Source: Rosettibacter primus (GTDB taxonomy: Bacteria; Bacteroidota; Ignavibacteria; Ignavibacteriales; Melioribacteraceae). Taken from it: a stretch of 64,000 nucleotides of DNA. The stretch is taken from positions 620,001 through 684,000 of the forward strand of contig NZ_JAYKGK010000001.1 in assembly GCF_036860675.1 (NCBI RefSeq), given 5' to 3'. Positions 9,116-18,312 of the stretch are shown one piece after another. Each line of letters opens with the position of its first letter. The stretch's first letter is position 1. The notes beneath the pieces were generated by a model. That model was not told the origin of the DNA. It worked only from the letters and a program-made list of their open reading frames with translations, and ran no database searches. Both the position numbers and the translations under genes were made by a program.

Positions 9116-11161
9116 TTACATTGAAACAGGAGGTGGAGCAGGTTCGTCAGCTTTGCCAGCATTCTTTACAGGAATCTGGATTAAATACCATGCAATAAAA
9201 GCAAAAACCAATAAGCTAATATAGAATGATGGATATTGAAAAATTGAGAATAACTGTATTTCAAAGAAAGCGAATGCAGCAAAGACTAAACCAATCAAAG
9301 CTTCACCTGCAATTAAACCAGCAGCAACAAGTACTCCTGTATTTTCAACTCTTGATTTTTGTGCATCATTAAATTTTCTTTTACTACTAATTCTTTCTAC
9401 GATTCCTTTAATAATTCCGCCGATAAAAATTGCAAAAGTTGTTTCAAGTGGCAAATACATTCCAACAGAAACAAGCATAGGACTACGAACCTGCATCAAT
9501 ATAAATCCAAATCCCATAACCATACCAACAATAATTAAAGGCCATGCCATTTCACCTTTGACAATACCTTGAGACAACAAAGCCATTAAACCTGCTTGAG
9601 GAGCAGCTAATTTTGCACTTCCAAAACCGCCTTCATAAGGTGGTGTAGCCATTTTGCCTGCATTAACATCACCTTGATGTAAAATTAAAAGTGGAATAAA
9701 CATTACTGCGGAAGCAACAGCTACGCCAAGTATATCACCCACCTGCATTTTCCAGGGAGTTCCACCAAGTATATGACCCACTTTTAGGTCTTGAAGCATT
9801 TCGCCTGCAACTGCAGCCGAGACACAAACGACAGCTGCAACTCCCAGCACTGCAGCAACTCCTTGTTTTCCTGTCATTCCAAGTGCAACCATTAATAGAG
9901 CAGCAACAATTAAAGTGGAAAGAGTTAATCCACTTATTGGATTATTACTTGAGCCGATGATTCCAACTAGATACCCTGAGACTGCAGCAAAGAAAAATCC
10001 TGCTATAATCATAACCAGAGTTGCAACAAGAGCAGCAAAAATATCTTGTGCAAAATAATTATAGATTAAAAAGGTCATAACAGCAGAAAATGCAATTCCA
10101 ATCATAACCCATTTAAAGCTCAGGTCCTGGTCAACTCTTTCTGTTTTATGTTCTCCAGTTGCTGCTTTTTTTACATCACTTATTGAACGTTGAATTCCAA
10201 CTGCAAGACTTTTTCTCATTCTAAATAAAGTATAACCTGCACTTACAAGCATTCCACCAATTGCAATAGGACGGACTACATATCTCCATATCATTTGCGA
10301 CCAGATAATCCAATCATGATCAGAAGGATTCATTCCTGGATTTGCAGATTGATATTGTTGAATTAATTCTGGCGAGAGAAAATATAAAATTATCGGTACA
10401 AATAATCCCCACGCAAGCAATCCACCGCTAAAGTTCAGTGAAGCTAATTTAGGACCAATTATATAACCAACTCCAATATATGCTGGACTTACACCAGGGG
10501 AACTAAGTAAAACACCTCCTTGTGCAGTTGCAGTTCCGGCCGATTTTAAATTTATTACTGATTTTGAAAATCCAACAAACTTTTCCCATGTAGTAGCAAA
10601 AAATTTAAGTTGTCCGAGTGATTGAATTATTGCCCCTACTCCCATAGCAGTAAATAAAAATTTTGCTCCTGTTCCTCCAGCTCTACCTGCTTTGTGAATT
10701 TCAGAAGCAGCAACAGATTCAGGGAATGGCAATTCTGCATCTTCAACCATTACTCTTCTTAATAATGCAACGAACATTATACCAAGCACTCCACCAACAA
10801 ACATAATTGCTGTTGATATTAAATAATTGCTCATTGTATCGAACTGAACCCAGATTCCTGCAATATAAAATGCAGGTAAAGTAAAAATTGCACCTGCAGC
10901 AATTGATTCACCAATTGAACCAACAGTACGTGCAAAGTTTTCTTCAAGTATTGTTCCTTTCATCAATTTAAGAAGTGCCATTCCAATAACTGCAGCCGGG
11001 TAAGTTGCAGCTATAGTCATACCGGCTTTTAATCCAAGGTATGCATTTGCGGCACCTAAAACAACAGACATTATTAATCCAATTATCAAAGCTCGGATTG
11101 TAAATTCTGCCATATTTGTTTCTGAAGAAACAAAGGGGACAAATCGTTTTTGTTCCGACAT
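9116..11161 (-). CDS. OPT-family oligopeptide transporter
   Basis: 681-residue polytopic membrane protein of the OPT superfamily (proton-coupled uptake of small peptides or metal chelates). The diagnostic first block is present: GAANAYLGLKAGMTIAATYP near residue 40, then the NFARTVGSIGESIAAGAIFT segment near residue 75. Other family marks are LPFPESVAASEIHKAG and SNNPISGLTLSTLI. Around 14-16 hydrophobic segments can be seen, the usual number. The start at 11161 is backed by GGAGAA four bases upstream of the ATG. It is separated from its neighbours by about 70-95 nt and is probably its own unit. The exact substrate cannot be told. Confidence 0.92.
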   Translation of the reverse strand: MSEQKRFVPFVSSETNMAEFTIRALIIGLIMSVVLGAANAYLGLKAGMTIAATYPAAVIGMALLKLMKGTILEENFARTVGSIGESIAAGAIFTLPAFYIAGIWVQFDTMSNYLISTAIMFVGGVLGIMFVALLRRVMVEDAELPFPESVAASEIHKAGRAGGTGAKFLFTAMGVGAIIQSLGQLKFFATTWEKFVGFSKSVINLKSAGTATAQGGVLLSSPGVSPAYIGVGYIIGPKLASLNFSGGLLAWGLFVPIILYFLSPELIQQYQSANPGMNPSDHDWIIWSQMIWRYVVRPIAIGGMLVSAGYTLFRMRKSLAVGIQRSISDVKKAATGEHKTERVDQDLSFKWVMIGIAFSAVMTFLIYNYFAQDIFAALVATLVMIIAGFFFAAVSGYLVGIIGSSNNPISGLTLSTLIVAALLMVALGMTGKQGVAAVLGVAAVVCVSAAVAGEMLQDLKVGHILGGTPWKMQVGDILGVAVASAVMFIPLLILHQGDVNAGKMATPPYEGGFGSAKLAAPQAGLMALLSQGIVKGEMAWPLIIVGMVMGFGFILMQVRSPMLVSVGMYLPLETTFAIFIGGIIKGIVERISSKRKFNDAQKSRVENTGVLVAAGLIAGEALIGLVFAAFAFFEIQLFSIFQYPSFYISLLVFAFIAWYLIQIPVKNAGKADEPAPPPVSM

Positions 11162-11231
11162 GCCGTTCTCCTATTTATGATTGTTGTGTATAAAAATAAT
11201 TATGTATTTAACTATGAGCAACTATTAATTT

Positions 11232-12005
11232 TCAAAATTTCATTTTTCTCATACCAATATGGCAAATTGCAAAATCATATTTAACCGGGTCATCAGGGTC
11301 ATATCTTTTTAATTTTTCTGTTATCTCTTCTGCCATCAGCCAGTTTATATTTTTTCTTTTAGTAAGTCCAAGATTCCTACAAATTTTTGCTACATGAGTA
11401 TCTACTGGTATAACAAGTTTTGTTTTGGAAATTTCTCTCCATAATCCAAAATCAATTTCATCTTTTCTTACCATCCATCTTAGAAATAAGTTAATTCTTT
11501 TACATGCACTCCCTTTCAGTGGATCTGGAAACATAAATTTAATACCGGGACTTACATCAAATTGAGAACCAATTAATTCCAAAATATTTTTTGAAAAAAA
11601 GGAAATAGAACTTTTTAGATTTTTTTCTTCACCGAAATGATATAACAGAAAGAAATATTTTAATGATTGATACGAAACATAAATTTTATTCAATGCATAA
11701 AAAAATTTTGCAATATCATCCGAAGTATAAAACCGATGAATAATTTCTTTGAAATATTTTTTATCTCTCGAATAATTATAATTCATTACAAAATCATAAG
11801 GTTTGAAATTCATTAGAGAATGAATTGTAAGCAGAGTTTGATTTATTTGTTTTACATTGCCATATGCAAAAACTGATGAGATTATACCAGAAATTTCTAT
11901 ATCAAAATAATTTTTATACCTGTGAAGAAATTCTACAGGGTCGGGTGACATTTTATCTTTATCAAAAAATTTGTAGTGATATTCTAATTTTTCTTTCAGA
12001 TTCAA
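11232..12005 (-). CDS. TIGR02757 family protein (DUF2400, helix-hairpin-helix-like)
   Basis: 257 residues matching the TIGR02757/DUF2400 family as I recall it: YFDIEISGIISSVFAYGN, PDPLKGSACKRINLFLRWMVR, then VIPVDTHVAKICRNLGL and a C-terminal DPVKYDFAICHIGMRK. The VDTHV...R.LGL layout resembles HhH DNA-glycosylase folds, so a nucleic-acid role is plausible, but the family function is unknown to me. The first in-frame start is a TTG at 12005 with only a weak ribosome site. It follows pdxJ by 20 nt on the same strand and is probably co-transcribed with it. Confidence 0.85.
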   Translation of the reverse strand: MNLKEKLEYHYKFFDKDKMSPDPVEFLHRYKNYFDIEISGIISSVFAYGNVKQINQTLLTIHSLMNFKPYDFVMNYNYSRDKKYFKEIIHRFYTSDDIAKFFYALNKIYVSYQSLKYFFLLYHFGEEKNLKSSISFFSKNILELIGSQFDVSPGIKFMFPDPLKGSACKRINLFLRWMVRKDEIDFGLWREISKTKLVIPVDTHVAKICRNLGLTKRKNINWLMAEEITEKLKRYDPDDPVKYDFAICHIGMRKMKF

Positions 12006-12025
12006 ATTTATTCCGGATTAAAATT

Positions 12026-12745
12026 TCACTTTGAACTTCGGATAATTTCTATCATTTCTTTTACAGCTTTTTCAACTCCAACAAAAACAGAACGAGCGAT
12101 AATTGCGTGCCCAATGCTCACTTCGTCAATATCCTTAATAGCAACGAGTTCTTTCATATTAATATAATTCAGGCCATGACCAGCATTGACACCAAGTCCT
12201 AATTTTTTTGCATGCTTAGCTGCAATTCTAATTTTTTCTAATTCATCAAAAATATCTTCCTCACTTACAGCATTTGCATAATGACCTGTATGAATTTCTA
12301 TAAAGTCAGCATTAATTTCTGCAGCAGCATCAATTTGATTTATATCCGGTTCGATAAATAAAGATACTGCTATTTCAGCTTCATGAAGTCTATCAATTGT
12401 ATTTCTTAAATGATTGATGTTATCAATTACATTAATACCACCTTCAGTTGTAAGTTCCTGTCTTTTTTCAGGAACTATTGTAGCTAATTCTGGCTGAACT
12501 TCACATGCAATTTCAATAATCTCATCAACAGCAGCCATTTCAAGGTCAAGTTTTGTTGTTATTAATTCTCTTAATAACCTTACATCCCTTTCATTAATAT
12601 GTCTTCTATCTTCTCTCAAGTGAACAACAATTCCATCAACACCAAATTGTTCTGCCATAAGTGCATATGTTACGGGATCAGGTTGAACTTCTGCACGAGC
12701 ATTTCTTAATGTTGCTATGTGGTCTATATTTAAACTGAATCTCAT
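12026..12745 (-). CDS. pdxJ: Pyridoxine 5'-phosphate synthase
   Basis: 239 residues, the usual PdxJ length. It condenses 1-deoxyxylulose 5-phosphate with 3-amino-2-oxopropyl phosphate to give pyridoxine 5'-phosphate (DXP-dependent vitamin B6 route). Characteristic blocks are SLNIDHIATLRNAR at the N-terminus, DGIVVHLREDRRHI, LDLEMA, and GLGVNAGHGLNY plus EVSIGHAII (phosphate-binding loops). A candidate promoter (12770-12803) and a palindrome lie just upstream. TIGR02757 follows by 20 nt. The window has several PLP enzymes (SPT, lysine transaminase, TrpB, class-V enzyme) that would use the product. Confidence 0.96.
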   Translation of the reverse strand: MRFSLNIDHIATLRNARAEVQPDPVTYALMAEQFGVDGIVVHLREDRRHINERDVRLLRELITTKLDLEMAAVDEIIEIACEVQPELATIVPEKRQELTTEGGINVIDNINHLRNTIDRLHEAEIAVSLFIEPDINQIDAAAEINADFIEIHTGHYANAVSEEDIFDELEKIRIAAKHAKKLGLGVNAGHGLNYINMKELVAIKDIDEVSIGHAIIARSVFVGVEKAVKEMIEIIRSSK

Positions 12746-12769
12746 AATTATTCCCTTTTATTTGTTTTT

Positions 12770-12803
12770 CAAAATTAAAAAATAATTGATATCAAATCAC
12801 AAA
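12770..12803 (-). promoter_or_regulatory. Candidate Bacteroidetes-type promoter for pdxJ
   Basis: Read on the minus strand: TTTG at 12800-12803, a 22-nt spacer, then TAATTTTG at 12770-12777, matching the Bacteroidetes -33/-7 consensus (TTTG, TAnnTTTG). It would start RNA about 15-20 nt before the pdxJ ATG. The spacer is at the long end of the accepted range. It overlaps the inverted repeat at 12784-12816. Confidence 0.4.
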
Positions 12804-12816
12804 TAAGATATCAATT
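12784..12816 (-). terminator. 10-bp inverted repeat; terminator of the GT9/EamA operon and/or operator at pdxJ
   Basis: AATTGATATC (12784-12793) and GATATCAATT (12807-12816) form a perfect 10-bp inverted repeat with a 13-nt spacer. On the minus strand it is followed by ATTTTTTAATTTT, so it can act as an intrinsic terminator for the EamA gene that ends at 12855. The stem is AT-rich. The same bases lie between the -33 and -7 elements of the candidate pdxJ promoter, so an operator role is the alternative. Confidence 0.5.
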
Positions 12817-12854
12817 CAGAAGAATAAAATGAAAAGATGTTAATAATAAATTTT

Positions 12855-13739
12855 TTATTTCAAAAATAACATTGCAACTCCACCAACAGCTAAAAATGCT
12901 CCTATGATTGCAATCCATGTCAATTTTTCTTTGTAATAAAATTTAACAAGTGGAAGCATAATTATTGGGACTGTCGACATTAAAGTAGATGCAATCCCAA
13001 CTTTAGTATGTGCCACAGAAATTAAACTGAATGTAATTCCCAAGAAAGGACCAATTACTGACCCAATCAAAGTATAAATTAATGCAGTTTTGTTATTTCT
13101 GAAAATTGAAAATGGATTTTTAATTTTAGTTATAAATACAAACAAAGGATACATAAAAATAACAGAGGCACTGATTCTAATAAATGCAGCTACAAAACCA
13201 TTGATATCAGATTCGTTGAAAGCATTTTTAGCAAAAATTAATCCTACAGCTTGACCAACAGCTCCCATAAATGCATAAAAAATTCCAATGTAATCGATTT
13301 TATAATCAGAACTTGGTTTTTCCTGACGATTTAATACAACAATAGCAATTCCCAAAATTGTTATTAGCATTCCAATTATTCCTGTAAAAGAAATTTTTTC
13401 ACCAAGAAAAATGAAAGCTAAAATGGCAGAGATTCCAGGGACAGATGCCATAATAAGCATGCTTAATCTTGCACCAATATTTTGAAATGCTTTGAATAAA
13501 AATGTATCACCTATTATAAGCCCAATTATTCCACTTAAAACTAAATTTAGTATTTGTGATGTTGATAGATTAATTTCTATTTGGAAAATTAAAACTGTCA
13601 AAGCAAGACAAAACATTGCAATAATTAATCTTGCTACATTAACATAGAACGAACCAACTCTAACAGAAGCCTCCGTAAAAACAATAGAAGTTCCTGACCA
13701 TAGAAGAGCTGTTATAAGTGCTGCAATTTCTCCAATCAT
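12855..13739 (-). CDS. EamA/DMT-family permease
   Basis: 294 residues with ten hydrophobic segments in two EamA repeats of about 140 residues, the usual drug/metabolite transporter layout. Repeat 1 begins IGEIAALITALLWSGTSIVF and repeat 2 begins YIGIFYAFMGAVGQAVGLIF; LGEKISFTGIIGMLITILGI is the typical end-of-repeat block. It starts inside the stop of the upstream GT9 gene (4-nt ATGA-type overlap), so it is the last gene of a three-gene operon with two heptosyltransferase-like enzymes. The substrate is unknown; context does not prove a link to lipopolysaccharide. Confidence 0.9.
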   Translation of the reverse strand: MIGEIAALITALLWSGTSIVFTEASVRVGSFYVNVARLIIAMFCLALTVLIFQIEINLSTSQILNLVLSGIIGLIIGDTFLFKAFQNIGARLSMLIMASVPGISAILAFIFLGEKISFTGIIGMLITILGIAIVVLNRQEKPSSDYKIDYIGIFYAFMGAVGQAVGLIFAKNAFNESDINGFVAAFIRISASVIFMYPLFVFITKIKNPFSIFRNNKTALIYTLIGSVIGPFLGITFSLISVAHTKVGIASTLMSTVPIIMLPLVKFYYKEKLTWIAIIGAFLAVGGVAMLFLK

Positions 13740-14773
13740 TTTTGCCCTTGAATTTCTGTATACCTTTTTTTAACAATTTCCCACACATAATCAATTGACA
13801 ATGCTTCCATAGCTTTTTTTTCATCTTCTTCTGAGTAATGTTCTAAATTTAGTGGCGATTTAATGTTTATATGCTTATTACCAAAAGCTCCCCAATCAAC
13901 TGGATGTGAAGAACCAAGCAATGCTATTGTTGGAGTTTTTACAGCTACGGATACATTCATAGGTCCTGTGCAATTAGAGAAAAACATACTGCAATTTTTT
14001 ATCATTGCTGCAAGTTGACCAATTGTTTCGGTAGATGCCGATATGATTGCTTTATTACCAATTTGTTCTGCAACATAGCTAACTAATTTTTCTTCACCCT
14101 TTCCCCATGTTAGCAAAATATTTACATCAAATTTTTTTACAAGTCTTATCCCAATTTCTGCAAATCTTTCAGGCATCCAGGCTCGAATTGATTTACTTGC
14201 CCCGGGATGAATACAAATTGTATTTGCTTTTTTTAATTTATTTTTTTCGAAAAACATATCTGCATATTTCTGTTCTTCTTGTGAAATAAATACAACTGGA
14301 TTTTCATCAGAAACACTGCAACCAACTGCTTTCACAATATCAAGATTTCTATGAATTTCATGATATCTGCCTTTTGGATGTTCTAATTTTATTGTATACA
14401 AATTCATTAATTTTTTTGGACCACTGCTTACTCTTACTTTTGCAGCACTTAAATAAGTAATCAAAGCAGCTCTTTCTGATGTCCATCTTAAATTTATTCC
14501 TAAATCAAATTTCCTTCTTCGCAACTTTAAGATAATTAACAACTGCTTGAATATTGAATCTACAACTTTATTTCTATCTGTATTTACTATTATGTGTTCA
14601 TCAACTAAAAAATTTTGTGGAATAATTTGAGTCATAAGTTTATTCGTTAAAAGTGTAATGTGTGCATTAGGGAAATTTTCTCTTACTGTTTTTATTGCAG
14701 ATGTACTTGCAATTAAATCTCCCAATGCCCCCCATTTTATAATTAATATATTTTTTACCTCTTCTTTCACCAT
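13736..14773 (-). CDS. GT9-family glycosyltransferase (heptosyltransferase-like)
   Basis: 345 residues of the GT9/ADP-heptose:LPS heptosyltransferase family, which builds inner-core LPS at the cytoplasmic face. Visible marks are ILIIKWGALGDLIASTSAIK at the N-terminus (the family's GDxxxxTP-like block), TICIHPGASKSIRAWMPERF (donor-phosphate loop), and C-terminal FFSNCTGPMNVSVAVKTPTIAL, the SNxTGPMH-like motif. It overlaps the upstream paralogue by 7 nt and EamA by 4 nt. Substrate sugar is inferred, not shown. Confidence 0.9.
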   Translation of the reverse strand: MVKEEVKNILIIKWGALGDLIASTSAIKTVRENFPNAHITLLTNKLMTQIIPQNFLVDEHIIVNTDRNKVVDSIFKQLLIILKLRRRKFDLGINLRWTSERAALITYLSAAKVRVSSGPKKLMNLYTIKLEHPKGRYHEIHRNLDIVKAVGCSVSDENPVVFISQEEQKYADMFFEKNKLKKANTICIHPGASKSIRAWMPERFAEIGIRLVKKFDVNILLTWGKGEEKLVSYVAEQIGNKAIISASTETIGQLAAMIKNCSMFFSNCTGPMNVSVAVKTPTIALLGSSHPVDWGAFGNKHINIKSPLNLEHYSEEDEKKAMEALSIDYVWEIVKKRYTEIQGQK

Positions 14774-15762
14774 AGATTTAGTATCTCTCCAATTTTATCA
14801 TAAACTTGTTCAACCTGTATATTACTTAAGAAAGATTCATTATCATTTTTAATTCTTTTGCCAATTAATGAATAATGCCTTTCTTCTTCTGAATAAAAAT
14901 CCCAGCATTTTGAATTATCATCAGGCATAAGAGCAAGAACTGGAACTTTCAATGCAATTGCTAAATGGCGTGTTCCTGTATCATGAGTTAATAAAAGAGA
15001 AGATTTTTTCAACAAAGCTGCAGTATTCAGAATACTTTCAGAGTAATAAAATATTATGTCTTGTGTATCGCTCAATATTGCATTACAAACTAATATATCA
15101 GCTGGTCCTGATATCAATAAAATTTTCAATGAACTTTTTTGTTTTAATAAATTAATCAGTTTGATAAAATTTTCTTTTTTCCAAACCTTAGAAGGTTCAC
15201 TTGCCCCTGGATGAATGCAGAGTACTTCTTTATCATTCAGACAATTGTTAATGAAAAATTCTTCTGCCCATTTAATTTCTTTTTCGGATATAAAAAATTC
15301 TGTTGTTTTTGAATCAACCTTAACATTAAATGACTCTATTATTTTATTATAATAATCTATGTAACTAATTGAATCTTCCAGGACATCAACTTTTTTATTT
15401 AATAAAAATGAGAAATTCTGTTTTCGTGGGGCAATTCTAATTTTTGCTTGCGATAACCAAGATAAAAAAGCGATTCTATCCCCGGGATGTAAAGCTATTA
15501 CAACATCAAATTTTTCCTTTCGGATTTTGAAAAAAAATTTAATACCCTCTATTAGTTTTTTTATACTTTTTTTCCCTTTGATTTGAGGATTAAAAGTAAT
15601 TATGCCATTGATATAAGGATTATATTTCAATACATCTTCAAATCCATTTCTCACCATAACTATTATTTCAGCATTTAAGTAGCTATTTCGAAGTGCTCTC
15701 AATGCAGGGGTTGAAATGATTAAATCGCCAAGATATTTGATATTAATAACGAGTATTTTCAA
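14767..15762 (-). CDS. GT9-family glycosyltransferase (heptosyltransferase-like), operon leader
   Basis: 331 residues, a paralogue of the next gene. It opens ILVINIKYLGDLIISTPALR (the GDLIxxTPAL family signature). The middle has LCIHPGASEPSKVWKKENF, and the end has LLTHDTGTRHLAIALKVPVL, matching the TxDTGxxHLA donor-binding motif of heptosyltransferases. First gene of the minus-strand GT9-GT9-EamA operon, downstream of the ackA terminator. Probably acts in LPS core assembly. Confidence 0.9.
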   Translation of the reverse strand: MKILVINIKYLGDLIISTPALRALRNSYLNAEIIVMVRNGFEDVLKYNPYINGIITFNPQIKGKKSIKKLIEGIKFFFKIRKEKFDVVIALHPGDRIAFLSWLSQAKIRIAPRKQNFSFLLNKKVDVLEDSISYIDYYNKIIESFNVKVDSKTTEFFISEKEIKWAEEFFINNCLNDKEVLCIHPGASEPSKVWKKENFIKLINLLKQKSSLKILLISGPADILVCNAILSDTQDIIFYYSESILNTAALLKKSSLLLTHDTGTRHLAIALKVPVLALMPDDNSKCWDFYSEEERHYSLIGKRIKNDNESFLSNIQVEQVYDKIGEILNLW

Positions 15763-15832
15763 AATAGTAAAACCAATAATTCCAATTGTAAATTTAAGAA
15801 AGAATTATTTTCTTAAACGAAGAAAAATAAAA

Positions 15833-15858
15833 AAGGTCACTAAAATTTTAGTGACCTT
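15833..15858 (-). terminator. Rho-independent terminator after ackA
   Basis: Perfect 13-bp inverted repeat, AAGGTCACTAAAA with TTTTAGTGACCTT, 27 nt past the ackA stop. On the minus strand it is followed by TTTTATTTTTC, a good U-tract. It separates the hbd-ackA unit from the GT9 operon. Confidence 0.85.
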
Positions 15859-15884
15859 AAAAAATCCATTTATAAATTTTTGGG

Positions 15885-17096
15885 TTAAACCTGACTTAAT
15901 TGTTCACTAACAATTTTTTCTGTATCGAGTGCTATAACCAATTCTTCATTCGTAGGGATTCTGAATACCTTTACTTTTGAATCATCTGAAGAAATTAAAC
16001 ATTCTCCTTCGACATTTTCATTTCTATTATCGTCAAGTATAATTCCAAGATATTCCATATTTGAACATACTTCTTTGCGAACCATAACAGAATTTTCTCC
16101 TATACCGCCTGTAAATACTAAAGCATCCAAGCCATTCATAGCGGCTGTATAAGCACCAATATATTTTTTAATTCGATAGTTAAAAACATCAAAAGCATTT
16201 TTAGCTTTTTTATTTCCTTCTTTAACTGCTTCTTCAATTTCACGCATATCACTGCTTTCACCGCTAATTCCAATTAAACCGCTGTGTTTATTTAACAGAG
16301 TATTAGCTTCAGAAAGAGATAAACCTTCTTTTGCCATTATGTAAAGAATAACAGAAGGGTCAATATCTCCGCTTCTTGTTCCCATAATTAATCCTTCAAG
16401 TGGAGTAAAACCCATTGTTGTATCAATTGACTTTCCACCTTCAACTGCAGCCATTGAACAACCATTCCCTAAATGAGCTGTAATAATTTTCAATTCTTCG
16501 ATTGGCTTACCTATTAATTTAGCTGCTCTCTCAGAAACATAACGATGGGAAGTGCCATGAAAACCATAACGACGGATTTTATACTTCCGATATAGTTCAT
16601 AAGGTATTCCATAAAGATAAGCTCTTGGTGGCATTTTAACATGAAATGCCGTATCGAATACTCCAACTTGAGGAGTATTTGGTAAATGCTCTTTTGCTGC
16701 TAAAATTCCTTTTATGTTTGGTGGATTATGAAGAGGTGCAAGTTCAATATTTTCTTTGATTGCATTCATTACCTGGTCTGTAATCAAAACTGAGCCAGAA
16801 AAAGTTTCACCACCATGAACTACACGATGTCCTACAGCATCAATTTCTTTTTTATTTTTAATCACACCATGATTAGGACTCAATAAAACTGCAATTACGT
16901 ATTCAATAGCAATTGTATGGTCTAAAATTTCTCCGACAATTCTAATTTTTTCTTTTCCATATGGAGTATGAGTTAGAACTGCACTAGACATTCCAATTCT
17001 TTCGACCATTCCTTTTGCTAATGCAATTTGAGTAGTTGTATCAATAAACTGATATTTAATCGATGAACTTCCACAATTAAGAACTAAAACTTTCAT
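15885..17096 (-). CDS. ackA: Acetate kinase
   Basis: 403 residues, full length for AckA. Converts acetyl phosphate and ADP to acetate and ATP. Signature blocks: KVLVLNCGSSSIKYQF at the start (nucleotide-phosphate loop), VGHRVVHGG, VFDTAFH, YRRYGFHGTSHR-like (RRYGFHGTSHRYVSERA), HLGNGCSMAAVEGGKSIDT with DTTMGFTPLEGLIMGTRSGD, and FTGGIGENS. Lies 14 nt after the 3-hydroxyacyl-CoA dehydrogenase gene and is followed by a strong terminator, so the two form an operon. No phosphotransacetylase gene is in the window. Confidence 0.97.
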   Translation of the reverse strand: MKVLVLNCGSSSIKYQFIDTTTQIALAKGMVERIGMSSAVLTHTPYGKEKIRIVGEILDHTIAIEYVIAVLLSPNHGVIKNKKEIDAVGHRVVHGGETFSGSVLITDQVMNAIKENIELAPLHNPPNIKGILAAKEHLPNTPQVGVFDTAFHVKMPPRAYLYGIPYELYRKYKIRRYGFHGTSHRYVSERAAKLIGKPIEELKIITAHLGNGCSMAAVEGGKSIDTTMGFTPLEGLIMGTRSGDIDPSVILYIMAKEGLSLSEANTLLNKHSGLIGISGESSDMREIEEAVKEGNKKAKNAFDVFNYRIKKYIGAYTAAMNGLDALVFTGGIGENSVMVRKEVCSNMEYLGIILDDNRNENVEGECLISSDDSKVKVFRIPTNEELVIALDTEKIVSEQLSQV

Positions 17097-17110
17097 GATA
17101 TCTCCAATTT

Positions 17111-18046
17111 TTAAGAAATTATTTTACCTTCAGCATCATATTTGAAGAAACCTTCGCCAGTTTTTTTGCCTAATTTTCTTTCTCGAACAAGTTTGCGCAA
17201 TATTGGACATGGTCTGTAGCGTGGCTCGCCCAAACTATGCCATAGAGTTTCCATCCAAGCAAGAACTTCATCGAGTCCCATTGCATCAGCCATTTCAAGA
17301 GGACCCATAGGGAAATTATAACCAAGCTTCATTGCCGTATCAATATCTTTAGCTGATGCAATACCTTCAAGTAAAATATGCATTGCTTCATTTAATAAAG
17401 GTACAATTGCTCGGGTTGTAACAAATCCTGGATATTCATAAACTTCAACCGGGGTTTTACCAATTCGAGCTGCAAATTTTTTAATTATTTCAACTGTCTT
17501 ATCAGAGGTATCCAATGCACGAACAAGTTCAACAAGTGGAACTTTTGGTACAGGATTTAAAAAGTGCATCCCGATTATCTTATCTCTTCGATTTGTTACT
17601 TCAGCAATTTTAGTAAGGCTTAGAGTGGAAGTATTTGAGATAAAAATTGTTTGTGGTTTTGCTATAGCATCTAATTCCTTAAATATTTTTTGTTTTAATT
17701 CATAATTCTCATCAACAGCTTCAATAACAAGGTCACATTCAGGAATATCATTTCTGTCTGTAGTCCATTTAATTCTTGAAAGAATTGATTTCATTTCACT
17801 CTGAGTCATTGCCCAGCGGGCAATTTCCCTTTCCATTGATGCTTTAAGACTTTCTCTTGATTTTTCAATTGTTTCCTCATCCTTTTCAATTATCACAACA
17901 TCTAAACCAGCCGCAGAAATTGTATGAGCAATTCCCTGTCCCATTACACCACCCCCAATAATTGCTACAAAATCAATTCTGTCATACTCTTCATTTCTTT
18001 GAACGTTACCCAGTAAATCTTCTAATTTTAATTTTTCTTCTGCCAT
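17111..18046 (-). CDS. hbd: 3-hydroxybutyryl-CoA (3-hydroxyacyl-CoA) dehydrogenase
   Basis: 311 residues. NAD(P)-dependent oxidation/reduction of 3-hydroxyacyl-CoA. The Rossmann motif VAIIGGGVMGQGIAHTISAAG begins near residue 27 after a short N-terminal extension. The catalytic His lies in IIGMHFLNPVPKVPLVE, preceded by SNTSTLSLTKIA, and the C-terminal domain has the PGFVTTRAIVPLLNEA and NFPMGPLEMADAMGLD blocks. The length is near the usual 280-290 plus the extension, so it is a stand-alone enzyme rather than a fused crotonase. Operon with ackA suggests short-chain acid fermentation or beta-oxidation; direction is not fixed by sequence. Confidence 0.92.
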   Translation of the reverse strand: MAEEKLKLEDLLGNVQRNEEYDRIDFVAIIGGGVMGQGIAHTISAAGLDVVIIEKDEETIEKSRESLKASMEREIARWAMTQSEMKSILSRIKWTTDRNDIPECDLVIEAVDENYELKQKIFKELDAIAKPQTIFISNTSTLSLTKIAEVTNRRDKIIGMHFLNPVPKVPLVELVRALDTSDKTVEIIKKFAARIGKTPVEVYEYPGFVTTRAIVPLLNEAMHILLEGIASAKDIDTAMKLGYNFPMGPLEMADAMGLDEVLAWMETLWHSLGEPRYRPCPILRKLVRERKLGKKTGEGFFKYDAEGKIIS

Positions 18047-18069
18047 AAAAACTTTCCTTTTATTATTAA

Positions 18070-18102
18070 CAAAATTACAAAAAAAGCCGATTACCTACTC
18101 AA
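18070..18102 (-). promoter_or_regulatory. Candidate promoter for hbd-ackA
   Basis: Minus strand: TTG at 18100-18102, 22-nt spacer, TAATTTTG at 18070-18077, matching the Bacteroidetes TTG / TAnnTTTG form. The predicted RNA would begin about 20 nt before the hbd ATG. The -7 box is the same octamer as upstream of icd and pdxJ. Confidence 0.45.
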
Positions 18103-18267
18103 AACTTATACCAGCATTATATCTAAGTATTTTACTAAAATCCATTAGCAAATTTTAAAATTTTATTAAAAGTAAAAATCTAGAACCAATAATGAGAATT
18201 ATTCGGGAAGAAAATGCCGCTGAAATAAAAAAGAGATGAATAATAATTTTTTAGGTTTGAAAAAATA

Positions 18268-18305
18268 AAGAGCAGGGTTTGAGATTTTAATTTATTCCTG
18301 CTCTT
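18268..18305 (-). terminator. Rho-independent terminator after icd
   Basis: Stem AAGAGCAGG (18268-18276) / CCTGCTCTT (18297-18305), 9 bp, with a 20-nt AT-rich loop. On the minus strand it lies 8 nt past the icd stop and is followed by TATTTTTTC. The rest of the 266-nt gap 18047-18312 holds only the hbd promoter and no gene that I can support. Confidence 0.75.
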
Positions 18306-18312
18306 AACTTAA

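Noticed and set aside
18192..18239. Fifteen-codon plus-strand frame starting MRIIREENAAEIKKR
   Set aside because: It looks protein-like and could be a remnant of a gene start, but it stops after 15 codons and has no supporting ribosome site or continuation in another frame that I could follow.
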